From Candidatus Uhrbacteria bacterium (GTDB taxonomy: Bacteria; Patescibacteriota; Patescibacteriia; SG8-24), in NCBI GenBank assembly GCA_016205965.1, contig JACQSM010000029.1, positions 1-9,037 on the forward strand: DNA of 9,037 bases, given 5' to 3'. A program made the translations under genes and the position numbers. Below are positions 1 through 6,271 of this stretch, piece by piece; the stretch's first letter is position 1, and the number at the start of each line of letters is the position of its first letter. Below the pieces are notes generated by a model that saw nothing but the letters and a program-made list of their open reading frames with translations, had not been told where the DNA came from and made no database searches.

Positions 1-1134
1 ATCAGCAGCGGTGCCATCAATCTGACGTCATCGTCCACGTCCGCCATTAATATCGGTACTCCTGCCGGCTACAACGGCCTCATCACCATCGGCAACGCAG
101 ATACCGGAGATGGCGATCAGCCTGAAGTCGCGATCACGACCACTGGTTGGACCATGGGCATCACCGGTGCTTTCGCAAACTCTGCCGGTGCAACGGTGAC
201 GTCGTCCGGCTTGATTACCGCCAACTCCGGCATCACCACGAACACCGGCGCAGTGAACCTCTTGCCGACGGGCACGGTCGCGGTAAATATCGGCACTCCT
301 GCCGGCTATAACGGCGCCATCACCATCGGCAACACCGACGGCGGCGACGGCGGCACTCCGACCATCATCGTCACCTCTCCAGGTTGGACCATCGACACCG
401 CCGGCAACGCCTCCGGCTTCGGTACCATCGGCGCTGACGGCCTCATCACCGGCACTGCTGGACTCACGATCAGCAGCGGTGCCATCAATCTGACGTCATC
501 GTCCACGTCCGCCATTAATATCGGTACTCCTGCCGGCTACAACGGCCTCATCACCATCGGCAACGCAGATACCGGAGATGGCGATCAACCCGAGGTTGCG
601 ATCACGACCACTGGTTGGAGCATGGGCATCACCGGTACATTCACTAACACCTCCGGCGCGACCGTCAATTCCTCGGGGCGTATTACTTCAACCGGCGGTC
701 TTACGGTCTCCGGCGGTACGGTCGTCCTCAACGACAACACGAACGCCGCTGTGTCGGTCTGTACGCTCGGCGGCTGTAACGGCGCCATCACCATCGGCAA
801 CACCGACGGCGGCGACGGCGGCACTCCGACCGTGATCATCACCTCGCCCGGCTGGACGATCGACACCGCCGGCAACGCCTCCGGTTTCGGCACCATCGGC
901 GCTGATGGCCTCATCACCGGCACCGCCGGCCTGACCATCAGCAGCGGTGCCATCAATCTGACATCATCGTCAACGTCCGCCATCAATATCGGCACCCCTG
1001 CCGGCTACAACGGCCTTATCACCATCGGCAACACCGACGGCGGCGACGGTTTCACCCCGACGGTGACTATTACTTCGTCCGGCTGGACGATCGACACGGC
1101 AGGTAACGCATCAGGTTTTGGATCGATCACCTCC
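1..1134 (+). repeat. Tandem in-frame 468-bp coding repeats, each made of two ~78-residue sub-repeats
   Basis: The same sequence starts at 1, 469 and 937, an exact 468-bp (156-codon) period. Each period holds an A half (NIGT at 49, 517, 985) and a B half (NIGT at 286; degenerate at ~754), spaced 79 and 77 codons apart. Bases 1-119 and 469-587 are identical. In the first ~95 bp the third copy differs from the others only at synonymous positions. The third copy is a hybrid: A-like up to ITIGN (about 1032), then B-like (TDGGDG, GWTIDTAGNASGFG), after which the array ends. The array probably continues upstream of the window. Confidence 0.92.
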
Positions 1135-2403
1135 GACGGAGCCATTTCCACCTCGAGTACTTTCAATGCCAACGGCCTCGTCTCGGTCGGTCTCGGAACC
1201 ACCGCCAGTACCACCGCCGTGTGTTCGAGCTTGGCCAGCGCCACCTCGCCGACCGGCGGCACGGCGTACCAGCTCCGTGACTGCTCCGGCGCCCCGATCG
1301 CCGACTACGCCGAACAATACCCGGTCGATCAAGACGTCGTCTACGGTGACATCGTGACCGCTTCGGAGATCATGATCACCACCAAAGACGGTGACAAAGT
1401 CCCGCGCCTGCTCAAGAGCGGCAGCGCTTACCAGAACACGCTCGTCGGCGTCGTCTCCAACAACTACGGCGACTTTACCAGCGCCGGTTACAACTTGAAC
1501 GACTCCGACCATCCGATGCCGGTAGCTTTGAACGGCCGCGTCCTGGTTCGCGTGACCAAAGAAAACGGCGCCATCAAGATCGGCGATCCGATCACCTCCT
1601 CTTCCAAGCCCGGCGTCGGTATGAAGGCGACGCAGAACGGCATGATCATAGGTTTCGCTTTGAACGCATTCGATCAGAACGAGGATGGCCGGATCATGGT
1701 TTTCATCAACCTCGGCTGGTGGAATGGCAGCGAGGTCGCCGACATGAACGCTTCGAGCGGCGCCGGAAGCGTGTCGACGCTCACCGCCCAGGGCGATCTC
1801 GACATGGCCGGCCGCGACATCATCAACGTCCGCATCCTCAAAGGCCTGAACGATGCCTGGCAGATCGACGAGAGCGGCAAACTCATCATCCGCGAAGTCG
1901 TGGCCGAGAAGGTTACTTCGCAGGAGTACGCGATCAAGAACCAGGGCGCCGAAAAGACGGTCGGCCGTGAAACCGTGACCGCCGGTGCTACGGGCAAGCT
2001 CGTCCTGAATCCCAAGATCGCCGCCGATTCACTCATCGTCGTGACCTTCGAGGGCAACCCCGGCTCGGCCTGGTGGATCGAAGAGAAGCAGGCCGGTTCG
2101 TTCATGGTGAAGTTTGCCGGCACGGCGCCGCAAGACATCAACTTCGTCTACTGGATCGTCGGCGTCGATGGCCAGCTGGCTCCGCCCGCCGCCGTCGAAC
2201 CGCCAGCGCCCGCATCGGAACCTACGACGGAACCTATTAACGATCCGGTTCCGGAACCTGCCACTGAAACGACTCCCGAACCGTCGCCAGCCGCCCCATC
2301 GGAAGCATCGGAACCGGCCCCCCAACCCGAACCTGAAACGTCGCCTTCTAATCCGTCGGCGCCGGACGCTCTGCCTCCGGAAGCTCCGTCGGAAACGTCG
2401 TAG
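1..2403 (+). CDS. Repeat-rich surface protein, 5'-truncated (C-terminal 800 residues)
   Basis: The frame is open from base 1, so the gene begins upstream; the first in-window ATG (154) lies inside a repeat and is not the start. Residues 1 to about 378 are Gly/Ser/Thr/Asn-rich tandem beta-type repeats built on NIGTPAGYNG-ITIGN, an Asp/Gly loop and GW(T/S)xDTAGNASGFG. Next comes a globular module (nt ~1300-1720) with ADYAEQYP, LNGRVLVRV and GDPITSSSKPGVGMKAT. This module recurs at the ends of Patescibacteria surface proteins and recalls the 'DYAE' motif of phage-appendage G2-type domains. A second beta module (nt ~1930-2160) contains NPGSAWWIEE and FVYWIVG. The last 74 residues (nt 2179-2400) are a Pro/Glu/Ser/Thr tail without LPXTG or a membrane segment. 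All four cysteines sit in two close pairs. Role inferred: exported adhesin or fibre-like surface protein; secretion signal and anchor are not visible. Confidence 0.8.
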   Translation: MSSGAINLTSSSTSAINIGTPAGYNGLITIGNADTGDGDQPEVAITTTGWTMGITGAFANSAGATVTSSGLITANSGITTNTGAVNLLPTGTVAVNIGTPAGYNGAITIGNTDGGDGGTPTIIVTSPGWTIDTAGNASGFGTIGADGLITGTAGLTISSGAINLTSSSTSAINIGTPAGYNGLITIGNADTGDGDQPEVAITTTGWSMGITGTFTNTSGATVNSSGRITSTGGLTVSGGTVVLNDNTNAAVSVCTLGGCNGAITIGNTDGGDGGTPTVIITSPGWTIDTAGNASGFGTIGADGLITGTAGLTISSGAINLTSSSTSAINIGTPAGYNGLITIGNTDGGDGFTPTVTITSSGWTIDTAGNASGFGSITSDGAISTSSTFNANGLVSVGLGTTASTTAVCSSLASATSPTGGTAYQLRDCSGAPIADYAEQYPVDQDVVYGDIVTASEIMITTKDGDKVPRLLKSGSAYQNTLVGVVSNNYGDFTSAGYNLNDSDHPMPVALNGRVLVRVTKENGAIKIGDPITSSSKPGVGMKATQNGMIIGFALNAFDQNEDGRIMVFINLGWWNGSEVADMNASSGAGSVSTLTAQGDLDMAGRDIINVRILKGLNDAWQIDESGKLIIREVVAEKVTSQEYAIKNQGAEKTVGRETVTAGATGKLVLNPKIAADSLIVVTFEGNPGSAWWIEEKQAGSFMVKFAGTAPQDINFVYWIVGVDGQLAPPAAVEPPAPASEPTTEPINDPVPEPATETTPEPSPAAPSEASEPAPQPEPETSPSNPSAPDALPPEAPSETS

Positions 2404-2446
2404 CAGGGTCATTTATGACTTACAATTAAAGAAAGGGGGTGACCCA

Positions 2447-2476
2447 GAAAGCCGCCACGGGGCGGTTTTCTGTTTT
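2447..2476 (+). terminator. Intrinsic terminator of the surface-protein gene
   Basis: GAAAGCCGCC (2447-2456), loop ACGG, then GGCGGTTTTC (2461-2470) form a 10-bp stem with one G-T wobble. It is followed by TGTTTTT. It lies 43 bp after the stop codon and ahead of the clpP promoter, so clpP is transcribed separately. Confidence 0.88.
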
Positions 2477-2507
2477 TGGCCTTTCAATAATGGTCCTGTG
2501 CTATACT
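2476..2507 (+). promoter_or_regulatory. Extended -10 promoter of clpP
   Basis: TGcTATACT at 2499-2507 is a good extended -10 element. The best -35 candidate is TTGGCC at 2476-2481, with a long 20-bp spacer, so recognition may rest on the TGn extension. Transcription would start near 2514, leaving a leader of about 16 nt. No Shine-Dalgarno is visible before the ATG at 2530. Start site inferred. Confidence 0.6.
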
Positions 2508-2529
2508 GTTTCTGAACTCATTATTCCGT

Positions 2530-3132
2530 ATGCAAAATCCCTTCAGCGTCCGGTCGCAGTACCTCATCCCGACGGTCATAGAAAAAACCGCCGGCGGCGA
2601 GCGCGCCTACGACATCTATTCGCGCCTGCTCAAGGATCGGATCATCTTTCTGGGCGACGGCATCGACGAGCATGTCGCCAACATCGTCGTGGCCCAGCTG
2701 CTGTTTCTCGAGAGTCAGGACAAGACCAAGGACATCAAGCTGTACATCAACAGCCCGGGAGGTTCGGTGACGGCCGGTCTCGCCATTCTCGACACCATGA
2801 ACTACATCAAGGCCGACGTGGCGACCATCTGCATCGGCATGGCGGCTTCGATGGGTGCGGTGCTTTTGGCCGCGGGCGCCAAGGGCAAGCGTTTCTCGCT
2901 GCCCAACGCCGAGGTGATGATCCACCAGGTGCTGGGCGGGGCCGAGGGCCAGGCATCGGACATAAAAATCCGGGCCGAGCGGATTCTCAAAATGAAGGAC
3001 ATGCTCAATCAGCTCTTAGCCGACTCGACCGGCCAACCATTCGCCAAGGTCGAAAAAGATACCGACCGCGATTATTTCATGACCGCCGAAGAAGCCCTCA
3101 AGTACGGTTTGATCGACAAGATCATCAAGTAG
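2530..3132 (+). CDS. clpP: ATP-dependent Clp protease proteolytic subunit ClpP
   Basis: A 200-residue serine peptidase of family S14. Fourteen subunits form a barrel that degrades unfolded or tagged cytoplasmic proteins fed in by a ClpX- or ClpC-type ATPase, none of which is encoded here. The catalytic triad is complete: Ser107 in GMAASMGA, His132 in EVMIHQ and Asp181 in DTDRDYF. The spacing (25 and 49 residues) equals that of E. coli ClpP. LYINSPGGSVTAGLAI (oxyanion region) and the C-terminal AEEALKYGLIDKII are also canonical, and the length is normal. It is monocistronic: terminator before, its own extended -10 promoter, and a convergent gene after. The ATG at 2530 gives the normal N-terminus (RSQYLIPTVIE) despite lacking an SD. 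Identity is secure; whether it has unusual partners cannot be seen. Confidence 0.97.
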   Translation: MQNPFSVRSQYLIPTVIEKTAGGERAYDIYSRLLKDRIIFLGDGIDEHVANIVVAQLLFLESQDKTKDIKLYINSPGGSVTAGLAILDTMNYIKADVATICIGMAASMGAVLLAAGAKGKRFSLPNAEVMIHQVLGGAEGQASDIKIRAERILKMKDMLNQLLADSTGQPFAKVEKDTDRDYFMTAEEALKYGLIDKIIK

Positions 3133-3140
3133 CGTTGCGG

Positions 3141-3174
3141 ACAAAGAAAAAACCCGGCACTTTCGTGTCGGGTT
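3141..3174 (-). terminator. Intrinsic terminator for the 107-codon gene, possibly bidirectional
   Basis: AACCCGGCAC (3151-3160), loop TTTC and GTGTCGGGTT (3165-3174) form a 10-bp stem with one G-T wobble. Read on the minus strand it is followed by TTTTTTCTTT, an excellent U-tract just after the stop of the gene at 3180-3503. In the clpP direction the tail is weak (TTTGGCGTT), so it may only partly terminate clpP. Confidence 0.85.
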
Positions 3175-3179
3175 TGGCG

Positions 3180-3503
3180 TTACTGCGCGCCGATGGGACC
3201 GAGAACGAACTTCTCGGCTTCGGCCGTCGGCAGCTCTGCGATGGCGGCCAGCTTGAGCAGGTAGTCTGCCTGCGCGGTTTCCGGCAGGCCATGCTCTTGC
3301 TCAAGCAGTTGGGCGGCCTCGAACTCGTGTTGCTCGCGGAGGTGGCCGCAGAGCATCATGATGGCGTGGATGCGAAGATCCTCGCCGAGGCGGTGGTCGC
3401 GGGCCAACCGCGCCGCAAGAGAGAACTGTTTCAACTGCATGTACCGGTTGTATTGCTCCAGGGGCGTTCGCCACGGAGCGGGTTTGAGGGCACCGAAGCA
3501 CAT
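3180..3503 (-). CDS. Small helical protein of unknown function
   Basis: A 107-residue protein I do not recognise. The start is well fixed: AAGGAGA lies 7 nt before the ATG, and an intrinsic terminator follows the TAA. The composition suggests an all-alpha soluble protein; there is no signal peptide or membrane segment. Residues ~15-85 show helix-turn-helix pairs rich in Ala, Leu and Gln (QLKQFSLAARLARDHRLGEDL, then EFEAAQLLEQEHGLPETAQADYLLKLAAIAEL). They look like two or three TPR-like helical hairpins, though no strict TPR consensus is met. It has two cysteines (Cys2, Cys52). It converges on clpP and stands alone, so no function follows from context. A small protein-binding adaptor would fit the shape, but that is a guess. 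Confidence 0.75.
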   Translation of the reverse strand: MCFGALKPAPWRTPLEQYNRYMQLKQFSLAARLARDHRLGEDLRIHAIMMLCGHLREQHEFEAAQLLEQEHGLPETAQADYLLKLAAIAELPTAEAEKFVLGPIGAQ

Positions 3504-3510
3504 TGACTGC

Positions 3511-3517
3511 TCTCCTT
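3511..3517 (-). promoter_or_regulatory. Strong Shine-Dalgarno that fixes the start of the 107-codon gene
   Basis: The minus strand reads AAGGAGA, then 7 nt, then ATG. It is the only textbook SD seen before a gene in this window. A small hairpin (CCGTC-CAAC-GACGG, 3541 to 3528 on the minus strand) sits about 10 nt upstream. Confidence 0.85.
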
Positions 3518-3563
3518 GGTTAAACGGCCGTCGTTGGACGGTCGCGGGTGAAAGACCGGAAAA

Positions 3564-3595
3564 ATTATGATCTCATATAAACGGCGAGATGTCAA
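3564..3595 (-). promoter_or_regulatory. Possible promoter of the 107-codon gene
   Basis: A perfect TTGACA occurs on the minus strand (3595 to 3590). Spacing to a -10 is not ideal: GATCAT lies after 17 bp (4 of 6 matches), and CATAAT after 20 bp (5 of 6, at 3569-3564). Either choice would give a leader of about 55-65 nt carrying the SD and small hairpin. Confidence 0.35.
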
Positions 3596-3667
3596 CGAGG
3601 GAGCGTTTTGGCGGTCGTATTTTTAGCTGTTGTAAGCCAAAATATATCTATAGGTAGGTATAAGCGC

Positions 3668-3696
3668 TTGACCTTTTCCGCCCCCTCGAGTAAAGT
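3668..3696 (+). promoter_or_regulatory. Upstream tandem sigma70-type promoter
   Basis: TTGACC (3668-3673), 17 bp, TAAAGT (3691-3696; 4 of 6 -10 matches). It points the same way as, and lies 42 bp upstream of, the next promoter. Both could feed the RNA at 3745-3872. Confidence 0.4.
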
Positions 3697-3709
3697 CTGA
3701 CTTCAGTAC

Positions 3710-3746
3710 TTGACAGTCCTCATTTGCTGTGGTAAATTTGACTGTC
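3710..3746 (+). promoter_or_regulatory. Promoter of the candidate ncRNA with an overlapping inverted repeat
   Basis: A perfect TTGACA (3710-3715), an exact 17-bp spacer and TAAATT (3733-3738) preceded by TG-n give the best -35/-10 pair on the plus strand here. The start is expected near 3745. GACAGTC (3712-3718) and its inverse GACTGTC (3740-3746) flank the -10, one overlapping the -35 and the other the start point, a layout compatible with an operator. No protein-coding start follows at a sensible distance. Confidence 0.6.
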
Positions 3747-3872
3747 GGTTGAAACGCCCCAGAGACTCGCGCTCACGACAAGCATGGGGGTTATTTGAAG
3801 GGTGCGTCGGGCTCCGGCTCGAACATACCTCTAACTAACCACCTTGAGCGCGACTCCTTGGGGCTTTTCTTT
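3745..3872 (+). ncRNA. Candidate structured non-coding RNA, about 128 nt, unassigned family
   Basis: Bases 3756-3775 pair with 3845-3864 in a 20-position terminal helix: 18 pairs (one G-T wobble) and two mismatches. GAAA (3751-3754) pairs with TTTC (3866-3869) beyond one mismatch, and TTTTCTTT follows the GGGGC, so the helix base doubles as a terminator. Inside, GGTTA (3789-3793) can pair with TAACC (3836-3840). The tip CGGGC-TCCG-GCTCG (3808-3821) closes a UNCG-class UCCG tetraloop. The result is a rod with an asymmetric internal loop (about 13 nt on the 5' side, 4-5 on the 3' side). It matches no SRP RNA, tmRNA or tRNA signature I know. The overall shape recalls 6S RNA but is short for that family. 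RNA status is inferred from promoter, fold and terminator together; there is no expression evidence. Confidence 0.55.
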
Positions 3873-3904
3873 ATGTCAAAATCTTGGGCTAAAAAATGCG
3901 GAAA

Positions 3905-5803
3905 CTATCTTCCCGTCGCTCCCGAGGCGTCGGCTGACGGGAGGCCGTCGGTGGTTGCCGCGGCGTCCGACGAGGCTTTGGACGGATCGACGCCGACCAG
4001 GCAGACCTCGCCCCAGGGCCTGTAACGGCTGAAGAAATCCTTGGTTTTCACCTCGCCGCCGGGGTAGGTGACGGTGTAGGTGAACATGGCATCGGCGCCC
4101 TCATGCGGCCTTTCGGTACACTTGGTTTCGCCCGGCTTGAGTTCGGTCGTTTCGATCAGTTTTTTCTCGGGCGGCGGAATGATGTTCCAGACTCTGGCCG
4201 CCGTCTGCTCGGCCTTGCGGCCGTCATTCACTCCCCAGAAGACGAAACGCAGCGTGTTGCCTTCGATTTCGGTGCGAATCATGACGGCCGCCCCGGTGTC
4301 ATTGAGAAATTTGAAGTCCGGGGCCGGATCGTAGATCGTCGCGTCCTTGCCCGGTCCGATGTAGCTGCCGTCGCCGGCGCGTTCATAATAGGGGACGCGG
4401 TAAGAATGGTTGCGGCGCTCGGTGACCGGCAGGCCGGAAGCGAGGACTGCCCGGAAGGTGGTCGAGCCGATCTGGCACAGGCCGCCGCCGAACTCGGGCG
4501 TGGTCTTGTCGCCTTTGATGACCAATTCCTGAAGATAGCCATGCGCGCCGTCGATGTCGCCGAGCGCTTTGAGCAGTGAAAATTCCTCACCGGCCGGAAC
4601 GATGATGCCGTCGAGCGACTTCGCCCCGACGCGGATGTTCACCTTGCGATTGGCCGGACTGCCACGGAAGTTCGAATCTCCGATGCCGATGACTTCGCGG
4701 ATGCCGTAAGGATTCGAAGATTCGGTCGTGATCTCCGGTTTGACGATGGCGATCGGCAGGTCGAGCGTGTCGATGCCGGCGTTCAACACGGCGGTTTTGA
4801 TGGTTTCGAAGGCGGCGTCGATGTCGAGGGCCGAACCGTCGACCGACGGTTCGAAGGCGACGACTTTGCCGTCTTTCATTTCGAAAACGGCGTTTTTCGG
4901 CTCGGCCTCCAAGTCGGGCGCGATCGTTTTGAGATAGGTCGTGACCTTGTCGCGGTCGAGGCCGAGCTCGGCGGCGTTGGCGGACGGCGCGGCCGAAAGC
5001 CAGTCGGCGAGCAAACCTTTCGTCACCGTCCAGCGTTTACCATTGGCCGTCATGGCGAAGGGGGCATGCGCGAGCGCCGCCGGCACCAGCTTGAGCACCG
5101 GTTCGACCTGGTTGACGGTCAGTTCCGGAAAGTCCTTTTTCACCGGCACGACCACGGGATCGACGGAGAAGGAACGCAGACGTTCCTCGGTTTCGGCCAC
5201 GGCGTTGTCGACATCGAACGTCTCTCCCTCCTCTTCGGGCAAGACGGATGAAAGGACATCGCCAGATGAACGGTCGAGCCGCACCAGCAGGCGGGCATCG
5301 CGGGCCGGCCGTACTTTCGAGGCGAAGGCGGCGCGGAGTTCGCTTTCGAGCGCCTTCCGATCGAGGCGGTAAGGCAGCGGGATGGAGGTGCCGGCGAGCA
5401 GGGACTTCACCCGGCTCGATGCCCGAAGCAGGGGGTGGCCCCGCCGGCCGACGGACAATGCGCTATCGATGGCGGCGTCGGCTTCGAAAAGGGCGATCGG
5501 ATCGTTCTTGCCGCGCTCGGTGGTCGGCACCAGGGTCGTTCGGGCGGTATCGGCCTCGAAGGTGATCACCAGGCCGGTGACTCTGTCCCGAAGCAGTTTC
5601 ATGGCTTCGTCCTTGCTCCTGCCGCCGACGTCGATATCCAAAATCGAAACGCCTTGGGCTATGCGGCCGTCGGTGAAGGTGGCGTCGGCGCCGTAAGCGG
5701 CGACGCCGGCCAGCAAGGCGACGAACAAAAAAAACGCCAGCATGCGTCCCGTCTTCTTGATCTTCGCGATTATCCCTCGAGAGCGGTTTTTTTGCTCGCT
5801 CAT
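3905..5803 (-). CDS. VanW-domain, membrane-anchored cell-envelope protein
   Basis: A 632-residue protein with a cationic N-terminus and a hydrophobic segment (residues ~20-39, MLAFFLFVALLAGVAAYGAD), giving a signal anchor and an extracytoplasmic body. Residues ~45-165 and ~195-355 look like two peptidoglycan-binding (PG_binding_4-type) modules; GVSILDIDVGGRSKDEA is the typical opening. The VanW domain spans ~365-530 with its hallmark FGGGLCQIGSTTFRA (Cys443), RRNHSYRVPYYER and DATIYDPAPDFKF. Residues ~540-605 resemble a G5-like beta module containing Cys562 and Cys601, a possible disulfide. The tail is Ala/Ser-rich. VanW proteins occur in vancomycin-resistance clusters, but their biochemical role is unclear and nothing here suggests resistance; an envelope or peptidoglycan role is inferred. 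The ATG at 5803, 13 bp after hsp20, suits co-transcription. No SD is visible. Confidence 0.9.
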   Translation of the reverse strand: MSEQKNRSRGIIAKIKKTGRMLAFFLFVALLAGVAAYGADATFTDGRIAQGVSILDIDVGGRSKDEAMKLLRDRVTGLVITFEADTARTTLVPTTERGKNDPIALFEADAAIDSALSVGRRGHPLLRASSRVKSLLAGTSIPLPYRLDRKALESELRAAFASKVRPARDARLLVRLDRSSGDVLSSVLPEEEGETFDVDNAVAETEERLRSFSVDPVVVPVKKDFPELTVNQVEPVLKLVPAALAHAPFAMTANGKRWTVTKGLLADWLSAAPSANAAELGLDRDKVTTYLKTIAPDLEAEPKNAVFEMKDGKVVAFEPSVDGSALDIDAAFETIKTAVLNAGIDTLDLPIAIVKPEITTESSNPYGIREVIGIGDSNFRGSPANRKVNIRVGAKSLDGIIVPAGEEFSLLKALGDIDGAHGYLQELVIKGDKTTPEFGGGLCQIGSTTFRAVLASGLPVTERRNHSYRVPYYERAGDGSYIGPGKDATIYDPAPDFKFLNDTGAAVMIRTEIEGNTLRFVFWGVNDGRKAEQTAARVWNIIPPPEKKLIETTELKPGETKCTERPHEGADAMFTYTVTYPGGEVKTKDFFSRYRPWGEVCLVGVDPSKASSDAAATTDGLPSADASGATGR

Positions 5804-5816
5804 GCTGCTTCGGCTA

Positions 5817-6221
5817 TCAGGCTTCTTTGATGGCGATTCGCTTGGAGCGGTGGATCTTGGGCATGCGCACCGAGAGGACGCCGTTCTTGAGCGTGGCGGC
5901 GATCGCCTCGGCGTCGACTTCGGTCGGCAGGATCAGCGAGCGCGAGAACGCGCCCCAGTGGCACTCGCGCACCAGATAGTCGCCGGCCTCGCATTCGTTC
6001 TGCCGCCGGCCGCGGATGGTCAGCAGGTCGTTGTGCACGAAAACCTCGAGGTTCTCCGGCTCGACGCCGGCGATGGTCGTGACCGCCACGATATCCTTGT
6101 CGGTTTCGTAGACGTCGACGGCCAGCCGGCCCTCGTCGGCGCTCAAGCCGGTTCCGCCGGCAGACATGCCGGGGAATAGCGAGAGTTCCTCGTTGGACGA
6201 TTTTTTAGCCAGAAAAGACAT
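5817..6221 (-). CDS. hsp20: Small heat-shock protein, Hsp20/alpha-crystallin family
   Basis: A 134-residue ATP-independent holdase chaperone that binds unfolding cytoplasmic proteins as oligomers. The alpha-crystallin domain covers residues ~32-122: it opens with LAVDVYETDKDIVAVTTIAGV, continues through NDLLTIRGRR and WGAFSRSLILP, and ends with the diagnostic ATLKNGVLSVRMPK. The C-terminal IxI motif (IAI, 129-131) that docks into neighbouring subunits is present. The start at 6221 is preferred over an in-frame ATG at 6278, because the promoter -10 (6248-6243) lies between them and the extra 19 residues look unrelated to the family. The leader would be about 15 nt without an SD. Cys77 and Cys87 lie in the loop region. 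It is the first gene of a probable two-gene operon with the VanW gene. No CIRCE-type heat-shock operator was seen. Confidence 0.93.
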   Translation of the reverse strand: MSFLAKKSSNEELSLFPGMSAGGTGLSADEGRLAVDVYETDKDIVAVTTIAGVEPENLEVFVHNDLLTIRGRRQNECEAGDYLVRECHWGAFSRSLILPTEVDAEAIAATLKNGVLSVRMPKIHRSKRIAIKEA

Positions 6222-6242
6222 GGAGCGGAGGTGCTTGTTCCC

Positions 6243-6271
6243 ACTATAACAACATGAACCGACACTCTCAA
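6243..6271 (-). promoter_or_regulatory. Promoter of the hsp20-VanW operon
   Basis: The minus strand reads TTGAGA (6271-6266), an exact 17-bp spacer, then TATAGT (6248-6243): five of six matches at each box. The start is expected near 6236, about 15 nt before the hsp20 ATG. It fits a housekeeping sigma factor rather than a dedicated heat-shock one. Confidence 0.8.

Noticed and set aside
306..1262. Long minus-strand reading frames opposite the repeat region (306-515, 585-995, 1005-1262)
   Set aside because: They are antisense images of the repeat and repeat among themselves (similar Pro/Val/Met-rich texts). They have no start signals; the plus frame is protein-like and continuous.
2439..3506. 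355-codon GTG frame on the plus strand across clpP
   Set aside because: It overlaps the unambiguous clpP in another frame. Its Arg/Gly/His-rich text is typical of a shifted frame, and its start lies at a terminator stem.
3748..3755. GTTGAAAC, the typical end of many CRISPR repeats
   Set aside because: It occurs once; there are no regularly spaced repeats nearby and no cas genes.
3921..3945. CTCCCG...CGGGAG and CCCGTC...GACGGG stems at the 3' end of the VanW gene as a terminator
   Set aside because: The stems lie inside coding sequence, have long loops, and the T6 run on the minus strand (3897-3892) is too far downstream.
3795..4025. Plus-strand frame running from the ncRNA into the VanW gene
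   Set aside because: It starts with TTG without an SD inside the RNA fold, and most of it is antisense to the VanW coding sequence.
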